From: Halichondria panicea
Taxonomy: Eukaryota; Porifera; Demospongiae; Suberitida; Halichondriidae
Reading direction: 5' to 3'
NCBI RefSeq assembly: GCF_963675165.1
Contig: NC_087380.1
Coordinates: forward strand, 822,303-886,302
DNA length: 64,000 bases
Below are positions 42,843 through 53,524 of this stretch, one piece after another (positions within the stretch are counted from its first letter, which is position 1; each line of letters opens with the position of its first letter). A program made the translations under genes and the position numbers. The notes under the pieces were generated by a model that saw only the letters and a program-made list of their open reading frames with translations, did no database searches and was not told where the DNA came from.

Positions 42843-45239
42843 TGTTGCTACACATCATCCAGAAGTGGCTCTCTATAATCAGTGATATTATAGTATTGAC
42901 GCTGCTGCTTTGCATTGTCCAACGTCACTTACAAGTCTCAATATCAAAGTCCAGATTAATCCAAGCTATAGGCACAGTGATGATGTAGTAGCCAATGTTC
43001 TTGCCCTGCTGTGGGAACAATATAGCATTGTTAATCCACACAACATTTGCGTAGATAATGAGTCCATTTATGGTACCATTGGCAACTGTGAAGTCAAAGA
43101 GTGTAATCATAGCAACCAATAAAATCCCGAGGATGGCGAACACAATCAGTAGAGCAACAGAACTATTGTCATGACATTGTATGCACCGATCACCTCCTAA
43201 TTGCAGGCTGTAGTCGTCAGCACATCTCCCACACAGTATTCCAGCACGGTTGGAGCTGCACTGTGAATCAGGGAATGTCAAGTGAACAGCTATTATACAG
43301 ACCTATTGCAGTATTCACTAGGACAGGTATACCAGTAGTATAGGTCTGCTTCATTTTTGACAGTGTCCACTCCCACCCACACAGTTCCTCCTCGGTGATA
43401 ACGCCACTGAGTATGGTTTTGAATCTCACAGGTTAGCATTCACACTAGCCTCGAGACCAGGCCGATTAAAATATGTATTTTAATCGGGCTGGTCTCGAGG
43501 CTACATTCACACATACCTGAAACCCCAGTGCAGAGATCTATTACTCTATCTCTGCCCAGTGGACACTTATCAACAGTGATGTTAATGAAGATGGTCGTAT
43601 GGAGAAGAGCTGCACACGGTGCTGGGAAGTGTGTAGCGTTGCATGCAAAAGAGTATATGTTATTTACTTTAATTATGTCGTCATGATTGTCTTGAAAAAC
43701 GATTCTTCAACAGAGAGGCTTAGTTGAAGGGTCCTGTTTCTTTGGTTGGACAATACTGTATAGGTTAGTTCCGTGGATTGTACATAGTCATCGATAGATT
43801 GTATATGCTGATTATCATTGATGCTTCCGGCCTCTCCATCCAGTACAGTAGCAAACACAGATCCTGTTACTCTGCTAAAGTTGAATCCCACAATAGCTAC
43901 GGAAATATTAAAGCTCTCTCCTGGAAACCTCGTCTCGTTTAATACAAGGTATGAACGGTTTTGACATTGTGGTGTATTGTTTACACAGAAACACACTCGA
44001 GAAGGGTTTGATGCAAGTCGAGATGTACTCGGTACTGAGTCGTCAAAATGAAAGATACTATTCTCTGAAACTGGACATTTATGATTATAGTATGATGCTT
44101 TTGTTAGTCCAAAGATGTCCCTTCCACCAAAATTAGCCCAAAGAACGTCACATTCAGAGTATCACTATTTGTGTGTTCACTGTAATAAAAACATGTGCTT
44201 GAAATTAATTCATCAAAATCTATGCTCTCCAGAGCAACTCCTAGCTGTTGAGGGAAAGTTGAATCTGTAGCAATGTAGATCCCCCCACCATACTCCCTAG
44301 CTGTACTGTTCTCAAAGCGTGTAGTCGATCGTGAATAAAATGACACTTGTGATTGATACAAGGCCAGACCACCTCCTCTTATCGCAGTGTTGTTAGAAAA
44401 CACATTCTCTCCTGACAACTGGAAGGTACTTCCGTGGGCTAGGATTGGTGTTCCATTGTTGTTATCGAATCTACAGTCTCTGAAAATTGCTAGTTGACGG
44501 ACATTCACTAACCATATTCCAAAGAATCTGTTTCGTGTGAAAGAACAGTTATCAATTATATTAAAGTGTTTTTCATTTTTATAATAATACCAAAACTCCA
44601 AAATCATTGCTATCCACTTGACAGTTTTGGAGTGTTATGCCTGAGTCATATGATACAATGCCAAAACCATTAATATGACTTATGTTGGAATTGACAATCG
44701 TCACATTTGATATACTTTGAATTAATAATGCATATACTCGTCCAACTTGTAGTGTCCTCAATCAAATAATTTTTTACTGAGTAGGCATTGACTCCTACAC
44801 TAGTGTGAGTAGATCTAGATATAATGGAATTTTTGATTGTTATTGAGCTAACATCCAGGTCTGTAACTCCTTCATAATATAGCTCTAGTGAAACATTCTC
44901 AAACAAAAGTCCTTCGATCAATGTATTTAATGCAGTTATTGTAAACAGAGACCCACCATTATTAGTGTCACATCGACCAATAATCTTCGGGCGTTGTCCC
45001 TGGTTTGGAATTGCTGGCTGCAAGATTATGAAACCAGTAAGGTAGTCACTGAGATTATGAACTCCCTCCAGGAATATTAGAGTGATGTTGCTGTGGCCAG
45101 ATAAATTCCCGTGCTTAGCATACTGTTCCAAGTCAGCTAGGGCTGGGAGGGTTGGGGTGACATGGAAGGTCTCTGCCATGCAAGGAGAGAGGAGACCAGC
45201 TGTCACTAACAGGCCGAGTAGTTGAAGCATCTTGTACAT
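42843..45239 (-). pseudogene. R2: deleted copy of the beta-helix/multi-TM gene
   Basis: The start (MYKMLQLLGLLVTAGLLSPC) and several ectodomain pieces are recognisable but in different frames (45239-44670, 44761-44579, 44607-44104, 43996-43673). The CPQPC segment after VTPTLPA is deleted. A 58-bp foldback element sits at 43446-43503 and extra bases follow it. After the third membrane segment (INLDFDIETC) the sequence jumps straight to the last 30 or so codons ending EPLLDDV, an internal deletion of about 1.1 kb that also shifts the frame. It is certainly non-functional as a receptor. Confidence 0.92.
43446..43503. mobile_element. TAGCCTCG foldback element in R2
   Basis: A 58-bp near-perfect palindrome starting TAGCCTCGAGACCAGGCCGA. 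Exact 9-bp flanking repeats CATTCACAC stand at 43437-43445 and 43504-43512, proving a transposition event. Confidence 0.9.
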
Positions 45240-45337
45240 TGCAAAACAACAGCAAGCTTAGCTTTTGGCTTCTTGCAGAAAAACGGGCGTGGCTGGTACA
45301 CAGAAGAGGAGGGGGTGGGGGAATGGTTAAACCCCTA

Positions 45338-45469
45338 CACTGTAAAAAATGATTGAAAAAAGTGCGCGCGGTGGACACACTAAAACCGTCGCATATAGCA
45401 CGCTTTTTTGAAAAAGTGTGCTATATGCGACGGTTTTAGTGTGCTCACCGCACTTTTTTTTTTACAGTG
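45338..45469. mobile_element. 132-bp foldback MITE with CACTGTAAAAA ends
   Basis: It starts CACTGTAAAAAATGATTG and ends TTTTTTTTTTACAGTG, flanked by TA on both sides (45336-45337, 45470-45471). The inner arms, such as CTATATGCGACGGTTTTAGT, are almost perfectly complementary, so the whole element folds into one long hairpin. It shares its terminal 11 bp and TA target with the 4.83 kb element in R1. Confidence 0.85.
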
Positions 45470-45505
45470 TAGTCTCTCTCATCGTGTCTCAAGCCATGGA
45501 TCAGA

Positions 45506-46415
45506 ATGCAGACCCGGTACCCGATGATAACAGCAACCGCTAAAAGAGATGTGAGAGCCCTAAACCGTGCGGAACATGCTCAACAAGCCAATGATGTCAA
45601 GGACAAGTTACCCAGTGATCTGAAACGTCACGCAGATCTGGCAAGTGAAAAAGGAGCCTCATGGCTATTGGTTATACCCATAGGCACACACGGCTTCCAG
45701 TTACACAAGGGAGATTTCAGAGACGCTCTACGTCTGAGATATAACTGGCAGCTCAGCAACATCCCTAAAACATGCAACTGTGGTGCAAACTTCTCTGTAG
45801 ATCACGCTATGATTTGCCACATGGGGGGCTTCCCGACTATTCGCCACAACGAAATTCGTGACATCACAGCCTCACTGCTCACAGAAGTATGCCATAATGT
45901 CGCTACAGAGCCACCCCTCCAGCCCCTCACTGGAGAGCTCTTTTCTGCCAGATCAGTAAACACAAGCAACCATGCTCGCCCCGATTCGTGCAAGAGGCTT
46001 CTGGAACAACCACCAAGATGCATTTTTTGATGTAAGGGTTTTCTACCCTAACGCACCTAGTAACCGTTCCGGAGATGCCTACAGGAGACACGAGCAAGCA
46101 AAAAAGAGGGAATACGGACAAAGGGTCAGAGAAATCGAGCGGGGAGTCTTCACACCCTTAGTCCTCTCAACCTGGGGAGGAATGGGCAAAGAAGCAGCAA
46201 CCTTCTACAAGAGGCTCGCTGATTTGTTATCCTCGAAAAGACAAAATCCCTACCCAGCTGTAATGGGATGGCTTAGATGCAGGCTATCTTTTGCATCAAT
46301 CCGCTCTGCAATAATGTGCATTCGAGGAAGCCGCTCATCGTTACACAGACCAGTTTACATGGACAATATCAACCTTGTATCTCAGGAGGGGCGAGTCCCC
46401 CCCCTGAATATATAA
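45506..46415 (+). mobile_element. Retrotransposon-derived coding fragment
   Basis: Two overlapping frames (45506-46030, then 45972-46415) form one old protein with a frameshift near 45990. Landmarks are LVIPIGTHGFQLHKGDFRDA, LRLRYNW, CNCGANFSVDHAMIC, GGFPTIRHNEIRD, WNNHQDAFFDVRVF, STWGGMGKEAATFYKRLA and LRCRLSFASIRSAIMCIRGS. This C-terminal module is common beside reverse transcriptases of non-LTR elements in cnidarian and other invertebrate genomes. The reverse transcriptase itself is absent, and the fragment is plus-strand against the array. Confidence 0.75.
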
Positions 46416-46564
46416 TTCCTCTATGAACTACTTATGATATATATTCGCTTTGTTTTTATTTTTGACTGCTACATAATTACTATCACTAAACTACTTCCTT
46501 CTTTTCAATGTAATTTTTTCTTAGCCCCGAGATGGAGAGCTTTCACGCCCCCCCCCCAAAAAAG

Positions 46565-46630
46565 GGGGTGGGGGAAGATCTGACCGCGAAAGGAACTGAA
46601 CAACAATTATCTCTTAATTAGAATTCTTAC
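46565..46630 (+). pseudogene. Duplicated 3' tip of DDX43
   Basis: GGGGGAAGATCTG.CCG..G.GGAACTGAACAA.AATTATCTCTTAAT matches the last codons and 3' flank of DDX43 at 32063-32112. The match resumes at about 48030 after an insertion and continues to R3. It marks a copied segment border, not a working gene. Confidence 0.8.
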
Positions 46631-48029
46631 ACGCCTGTGTAATTGCAATTCAATTCCGGATGCCTTTGAGCAAAGATATAGGAAGGGAACGGTAGAAAAT
46701 TTGAAGCTATTCCGTGACACGCTTACGTCATTGGAATGCATCACTTTGCCTCTACTTTTGTTGCCTCCAAACTATGGCTAACAGAGAGAACAAATCCTTA
46801 TTAACTCTGAAAAAAGTCATTGATGACAGATGCAAGTTGACATCCCAAGAATCTGCCTCAAGTTAAATACTGAGAGGGATTCTCAAAGTCAACAAGAAAG
46901 AGAGAAGCTCAGAAACAACACTTTAATACTTAGACAATACTGCTTGTGTTCATGTCCATTAATTCTCACATTTGATACAAGCTCTGGGCTTGTATGCACA
47001 AGAACTAGATAACATAGATAGACTGATAGTACTGTAGCCATTATCAATATTCTCTGTAACATGTTCTGTACGACATTTTATTAATACCAAATTTTAATAA
47101 ATTGTCAACATTTCACAAGTCATATAAACTGCCATAATAAGCTGCATAATGAACTGCTACTGCTGCTGCTGCATGAGATAGAGCTGGTGCTATACAACTG
47201 TACAGGTCTTTTGCATGTAACAAAGTCTTTCATTTCGTTTTTTAATATGTAGCCCAAAATAGTCAATCAACTCTTCCTTCTTCAGCTTCATAAATTTCTT
47301 CCAGCATACTGATAGTACGATGAAGATCTAATAGTATGACTGTGTATGTGGGGGGGGGGGCATATGAATGAGTTAGTAAAACACTGTGGCACTGACCTGG
47401 AGCTTTCTATCCCAGTTCTGTTTCTTACCGATAATCAGGCCTTACACCTCCAGTCATATTTTCTGCAACTGACTAAAATTTAAAGCACAAAACCTGTACC
47501 AGTTGATGGACCTGACATTGATAAACACTCTCATGAAGTCAGTATAATTTTAAAAGCATGTGTGTTTCTTAAAAAGGGAGCATAAAACGTCAGATGAAAT
47601 AAGCCATACTCAACACTACAACACATTCTAAATGGTATGAATAGGCGATTTTTGCCTTTCAGTAGATCAACCTACATACATACGTACAACCAGGAAAACT
47701 TGAAGAATAGTAATATGGATGAGTACTGTTTCTTAAAAAGGGATCAAACCTTGTAAAATTGTAGTTGTTCTGTAGTAAAAAGTCTTTGTTTCTTTAGCTT
47801 TACAAACTGGCAAGATAATCTAACTCTAAATAAAGCACAACATCAGTGTAACACCATGAGAGGTCATGAGGCACTAAAGGAAGACCATAACAGACTTTTT
47901 CTGCTTTTCGCGGGCATTCTGGCAGGAAAACGCGAGTCACGGATGGTTTCATTACAAAACTGCAGAAACACATGTAAAATGATCACGTGAACCACTTCCG
48001 TTGCCAATCCTTCCCTCCTATATCTTTGC
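46631..48029. mobile_element. 1.4 kb insertion in the copied DDX43-R3 spacer
   Basis: The spacer homologous to 32112-32155 is interrupted here. The ends carry imperfect inverted repeats around AGCAAAGATATAGGA (left about 46670-46690, right about 48012-48030). No open frame above about 70 residues looks real. It is probably a non-autonomous DNA element; exact ends and target duplication are not clear. Confidence 0.5.
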
Positions 48030-48309
48030 TTTTTGAGGACCTTAATCATTAATTTGTGTATCTGTTGAAAATGCAACCCATAATAATTAGCTCTTGTTTA
48101 TATGTAATTATCGAAGAGGGGGTGTGGTTGGTATGTAGTGCAAGCAACTGCCATCATTGAAGCAAACTATAATATTATTGCACAATCCAGCTAATAATCA
48201 ACAATCAGCACAAAAATCATACATATCCTAATCACCATACTCAAATTGCATGTAAAATTAGTATGCACACTCGGTATCACTTCTTTCGCAATGTTATATA
48301 TTATTATTG

Positions 48310-51300
48310 CTACACATCATCCAGAAGTGGCTCTCTATAATCAGTGGCATTATAGTATTGACGCTGCTGCGTTGCATTGCCCAACGTCACTTCCTGTGTT
48401 GTCACTTTGTACCTTCCACTTTGTATGAGTTCCTCTTCTTGTACGCTTGTATTGTCCATTTCTTGTCTCTTCTTCTTGGCGAGCCTCTGAAGCTTGGGTC
48501 CGACTGTCTTGGATATGTGGAAGATTATAATGCAAGCAAACTGAAGGAGAGCAATACAAACTGAGGTAGCAGTCACTGGATTGAGGGTGTCGTTTTGTCG
48601 GACATCTTCCGGTTGCTTTTCATAAAACAAGAATGCTCCACCTAAGATGATGAGGTTGAACAGGTACAATACTTCCAGCACTGATGCAAACCATTGCTTG
48701 TAGAGATAGCCAACAATGGATGTGAACAATAGCAGGAGTGTAGCTATAATGGTCATTACCAGTATGTTAGCATTCGGATTGGATGTTGAGGTTGATGCGG
48801 AAATAATCAATATCACTACACGAGAGATGAGCAGAATCCCCGTCCACACTTGATGCTGTCGCTTGTCTTTGAAAGGACCGTAAAAGGTATCAAAAAACGG
48901 CGTGAATGTGTTAATCCAGCGAAGGGGTCGGTAGTCTGACTTGGCTTTTAGGAAGGGCACTAGAAGGAGAGTCAAAGTGAATGGCAACCAAAACAATAGC
49001 ATAAAGAGTAGTGCAACCACCATTAAGACAATGTGACCCGGGGTTATTCCATATTCAACATTTCCATCCAGAAACCAAACTCTGCGGATAGAACCACCAG
49101 AGCCACTAATGTCAGATGGAGTAAGCACATTTGTGATAATCCTGAACAGCTTCCCATAAGATAGCAAGATCAGAGTGGACAAAACAGCAACTGAGTTTCT
49201 ACCAAAGAATCGAGTGGCTTTTATGGAATACCGAGACACTAAAATGATGAGACCAGCAATGCACCAGATGTAGACTGGGAACACAAACTGTAAACCACTT
49301 TTAGTTACTTGATCCAAATTTTGAATAAAACAAGTCTCAATACCAAAGTCCAGATTAATCCAAGCTATAGGCACAGTGATGATGTAGTAGCCAATGTTCC
49401 GCTGTGGGAACAATATAGCATTGTTAATCCACACAACATTTGCGTAGAATATAAGTCCATTTATGGTACCATTGGCAACTGTGAAGTCAAAGATTGTAAT
49501 CATAGCAACCAATAAAATCCCGAGGATGGCGAACACAATCAACAGTGCAACAGAACTATTGTCATTGCATTGTATGCACCGATCACCTCCTAATTGCAGG
49601 CTGTAGTTACCTTTACATCTCCCACACAGTATTCCAGCACGGTTGGAGCTGCACTGTGAATCAGGGGATGTCAAGTGAACAGGTATTGCAGACCTAGTGC
49701 AGTAGTCACTAGGACAGTATTGATACAAGTAGTAAAGGTCAGTTTTATTTTTGACAGTGTCCACTCCCACCCACACAGTTCCTTCTCTAGTGATAACGCC
49801 AGTATGGTTTTGAATCTCACAAGTTAACATCAACTGCTTACTGTATTCGTCGCAACCGCACATACTTGAAGTATTATTAAGCTGAAACCCCAGTGGACAC
49901 TTATCAACAGTGATGTTAATGAAGATGGCCGTATGGAGAAGAGCTGTACACGGTGCTGGGAAGTGCGTAGCGTTGCATGCAAGAGAGTATATGTTACTTA
50001 CACTTTCTTTAATTATATCGTCTGGATTGCCTTGAACAAACGATTCTTCAACAGAGAGGCTTAGTTGAAGGGGTCTGCTTGTTTGGTTGGACAATACTGT
50101 GTAGGTTAGTGTCGTGCAGTGCTCGTAGTCATAGACAGATTGTGTACGTTGATTATCATTGATGCTTCCAGCCTGTCCATCCAGTACAGTTGCAAACACA
50201 GTTCCTGTTACTCTGCTAAAGTTGAATCCTACAAAAACTACAGAAGTCTCAAAGCTCTCCCCTGGAAACTTCATCTCGTTTAATACAAGGTATGAACGGT
50301 TTTGGCATTGTTGTGTATCGTTTTCACAGAAACACACTCGAGAAGGGTTTGATGCAAGTCGATAAGTACTCGGTACTGAGTCGTCAAAATGAAAAATACT
50401 ATTCTCTGAAACTGAGCATTTCTCCTCAAAGTATGATACTTCTGTTACTCCAAAAATATCCCTTCCACCGAAACTAGCATTGTTTCCAAAAAACGTCACT
50501 TGAGTATCACTGGCATTGTTATAAAAGCAAGGTTCATGAAAGTTAGAGATGAAGTTTTGCAAAAGTTCGATCTCCACAGTAACAACTAGTAGCTGTGGAT
50601 GGAGAGGTGGTTCTGTAGCAATATAGATCCCTCCACCGTACTCCAGAGCTGTATTGTTCTCAAAACGTGTAGTAGATCCTGAATCAAACGCCACTGTTGA
50701 TTGATACAAGGCCAGACCACCGCCTCTTACTGCAATGTTGTTAACAAACACATTCTCTCCTGACAACTGGAAGGTACTTTTGTAGGCTAGGATTGGTGTT
50801 CCGTTGTTGTTATCGAATCTACAGTCTCTGAAAAGTGTTTCTTCTTGATTGAATAACCATATTCCAACGACTCTGTTTCGTGTGAAACAACAGTGATCTA
50901 TTTCCTTCTTATCTTTCGTTATTAGCACAACTCCAACATCATTGCTATCAATCCAAGAGCTTCGCAGTGTAATGCCTGAGCCATTTGATAGAATGCCGAT
51001 ACCATTATGACTTATGTTGGAATTGACAATAGTTACATTTGATGTGTTAGCAGTAGTTACTCCATAGAACACATTCTGAAAAATCACGCTGTCCTCAATT
51101 AAAACTTTTTCTACTGCCAAGACCAAAACTCCCCTATAGGTTTGAGATATAGTCAAATTTTTGATTACTATTGAGCTGTCGGCAATCGGGTCTTGGTAGT
51201 TACCCAGTTCCAAGCCACCACCATGACCACAAAAGCTACACGATCGGATAGTAGCTACATGAATCTCAAATACATATAGTAGAACATTCTCAAACAAAAT

Positions 51301-51651
51301 TTCTGTGATCAATACATTTGATGATGTGATTAAAATCACTGTTATGTCTAATCGACCAATAATCTTCGGGCGTTGTCCCAGGTTTGGAAGTGCTGGCTGC
51401 AAGATTATAAAACTAGTATTAACAGTAAGGTAGTCGCTGAGATTGTGAACTCCCTCCAGGAATATCAGAGTGATGTTGTTGTGGCCAGATAATAAACTCT
51501 GGTTTTGAGTAAACTGGTCCAGTGTGTAACAAGGTTGAGGACAGTCAGCTGGGGCTGGGAGGGTTGGGGTGACATAGAAGGTCTCTGCCATGCAAGGAGA
51601 GAGGAGACCAGCTGTCACTAGCAGGCCGAGTAGATGAAGCATCTTGTACAT
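48310..51651 (-). CDS. R3: beta-helix/multi-TM receptor, intact
   Basis: One exon, 1,113 residues when started at the ATG at 51651 (YKMLHLLGLLVTAGLLSPC signal peptide). An in-frame upstream ATG at 51741 would add 30 residues before the signal and is less likely. Order: signal peptide; ETFYVTPTLP and CPQPCYTLDQ; beta-helix-like repeats with NNITLIFLEG, SNVTIVNSNISHN, NNIAVRGGGLALYQ and GGGIYIAT; a second ectodomain part; a Cys-rich linker SSNRAGILCGRCKGNYSLQL; then about nine or ten membrane segments (from LLIVFAILGILLVAMITIF to VCIALLQFACIIIFHI) and a tail ending DYREPLLDDV. There are many N-glycosylation sites in the outer part. A glycosylated surface receptor or sensor is likely; I know no characterised homologue. 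R1 is its closest relative in the window. Confidence 0.85.
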   Translation of the reverse strand: MYKMLHLLGLLVTAGLLSPCMAETFYVTPTLPAPADCPQPCYTLDQFTQNQSLLSGHNNITLIFLEGVHNLSDYLTVNTSFIILQPALPNLGQRPKIIGRLDITVILITSSNVLITEILFENVLLYVFEIHVATIRSCSFCGHGGGLELGNYQDPIADSSIVIKNLTISQTYRGVLVLAVEKVLIEDSVIFQNVFYGVTTANTSNVTIVNSNISHNGIGILSNGSGITLRSSWIDSNDVGVVLITKDKKEIDHCCFTRNRVVGIWLFNQEETLFRDCRFDNNNGTPILAYKSTFQLSGENVFVNNIAVRGGGLALYQSTVAFDSGSTTRFENNTALEYGGGIYIATEPPLHPQLLVVTVEIELLQNFISNFHEPCFYNNASDTQVTFFGNNASFGGRDIFGVTEVSYFEEKCSVSENSIFHFDDSVPSTYRLASNPSRVCFCENDTQQCQNRSYLVLNEMKFPGESFETSVVFVGFNFSRVTGTVFATVLDGQAGSINDNQRTQSVYDYEHCTTLTYTVLSNQTSRPLQLSLSVEESFVQGNPDDIIKESVSNIYSLACNATHFPAPCTALLHTAIFINITVDKCPLGFQLNNTSSMCGCDEYSKQLMLTCEIQNHTGVITREGTVWVGVDTVKNKTDLYYLYQYCPSDYCTRSAIPVHLTSPDSQCSSNRAGILCGRCKGNYSLQLGGDRCIQCNDNSSVALLIVFAILGILLVAMITIFDFTVANGTINGLIFYANVVWINNAILFPQRNIGYYIITVPIAWINLDFGIETCFIQNLDQVTKSGLQFVFPVYIWCIAGLIILVSRYSIKATRFFGRNSVAVLSTLILLSYGKLFRIITNVLTPSDISGSGGSIRRVWFLDGNVEYGITPGHIVLMVVALLFMLLFWLPFTLTLLLVPFLKAKSDYRPLRWINTFTPFFDTFYGPFKDKRQHQVWTGILLISRVVILIISASTSTSNPNANILVMTIIATLLLLFTSIVGYLYKQWFASVLEVLYLFNLIILGGAFLFYEKQPEDVRQNDTLNPVTATSVCIALLQFACIIIFHISKTVGPKLQRLAKKKRQEMDNTSVQEEELIQSGRYKVTTQEVTLGNATQQRQYYNATDYREPLLDDV

Positions 51652-51950
51652 TGCTGCTTGTTGAGCAACCATAGCGACTAAGTCTAGCTCAATTAGCTTC
51701 TTGCAGAAAAGGCAGACTCGCCAGCACTTTTCGCTGTGCAACAGTGACTACTTGTGAGTCTACACGGCAGACCACCCCGGCATAATCGGTCATGTGCCGC
51801 CCTCAATTATAACCGTAAATACACAATGCACCTTATAGGAACCATTTCAGGAGTGCCTGACAAGACTCAACACAGAATGATAAAAGAGATACAAAAAATG
51901 GGCACATGATCATTGATAAAATCTACAATCCTAGAGACTGTTGTCATCGT
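51652..51950. other. R3 upstream region
   Basis: No gene is seen. The part from about 51868 matches the region downstream of the K1 and K3 stops. Confidence 0.4.
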
Positions 51951-53077
51951 TTATATTTTGATTTGGAGTGTTTCCCCAGCATGCAACGCCAGTTCAGTGA
52001 ACCCCGCCTCTTTAGCAATGTCCAGAGCTGTTAGGCCGTCCTAAGGAGGAGACAGAAGGGTTAATAGAGGAGGGGGACAGAAGGGTTAATAGTGGAGGGA
52101 GACAGAAGGGTTAATAGTGAAGAAGTATGCAGTGGATAGGGACACTAGCAGACATAATTATGCAATGCAACAATTATGGGGATATGGTATGAGAATTATA
52201 TTAATGCATCATGCAAATAGCAACCCTTAACTTACATTGTCCCTGAGACTGTGATCTGTGTGAGGGTGTGTGAGAAGTGACCCCACTATCTCTGTATGAC
52301 CACTTTGACCAGCAAACATGAGTGCCGAGGAGCCTGCAGTCATGTGATTGTCATGTGACATGCAGGTACAGATATTGCCACACCCACCTTGTCCCAGAGG
52401 TTATAACGTCGGCACCTTTCTCCAGGAACAGAGAGACCATCTCCAGAGAACCACTGCAGGCGCCAACATCAGAGCAGTCCGTTGATCCTGACACATCAAA
52501 CAAGTTATTAGCATTGTTTGTACGTGTACACGCTATGTAATTATAGACACTGTTTTGGAGGTGTCTATAATCAATATGGAATTTAGAAGCTCAAAGGCCA
52601 GTACTGCTTTAGTATCCCGAGCGTAGCCTGAGGGCTTCTAAATTATGGACACTGACAAACTGACAAAACAGAGTCTATAATTTATACTTGAGACACTTTT
52701 CACTTATCAAATCTTATCAACTAGTGTCTAAATATTATGTGGTACATGTGATTGTGTGTGTTCAACAATGGATATACCCAACTGAATGCAAAGTATAATG
52801 ATTATTGTGTAATGGTTGTAGCCTCATGATCACACACTATCACCAACATCACCATCTCCCTATTTGAACTGTCTATAGTACAATCATTATTACTGTACAC
52901 AATGCATGCTAATAATACATTGTACTGCTAACTCGTATAGTGTTGCTAGGAGACAAGCTCACCTTGTCAGCTGCCTTGTTGATGTCCCCCCTGTCCACCA
53001 GATGTCCCATGATATCTCTGTGTTCACCCACCTCCACACAACAAGCAGCTGCCAGCATCAGTGGAGCGTAGCCAGCC
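51951..53077 (-). pseudogene. K2: KANK-like ankyrin fragment
   Basis: Same four-exon layout as K1. The first exon (about 53077-52962) keeps PLMLAAACCVEVGEHRDIMG and HLVDRGDINKADK, closer to the KANK pattern than K1. The second exon has two extra bases at GGTTATAACG. The third has lost four bases at its start. The last exon runs into TELALHAGETLQIKI and a different stop. Not functional. Confidence 0.7.
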
Positions 53078-53524
53078 TGTGTGTGTGTGGTGTGTGTGGG
53101 GGTGGGGGTGTGTGGGTAGGGGTGTGTGTGTGTGAGAGTGTGTGGTGGTGTGGGCGTGTGTGTGGGGGGGGGAGGCTGTTATACATGTACACTTTATGCA
53201 GTGAAATAAACACACAAAAACTAACGACCACAGTCAATGATCGATTAGGCCTTGCCCAAATTATGCTCAGCCTATTAGTTTAGTCTCCAAGTCTCATGCA
53301 TGCATTGTACCTATTAGTTTTAAATTCTTACCAATTAATTAATTAGCAATTATTACCCAAAAATCACAACAAGAATTATAAACTATAATTTATTATGTAT
53401 TATTATACCTCATAAATCAGTTCTTAATTTCTCTACATTATGTTAAATTATGCAGCACAATCAAATTATAATTAACATGCACACGTAAATCATTTCTTCT
53501 CTACATACAATGTTAAATGTTTTG
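53078..53524. other. Spacer between K2 and R4
   Basis: A GT/GTGG-rich low-complexity tract (about 53078-53170) and AT-rich sequence nearly identical to 58520-58924. No gene is seen. Confidence 0.5.

Noticed and set aside
47864-48428. Short frames downstream of R3
   Set aside because: They are shadows of the R3 3' end or of transposon sequence.
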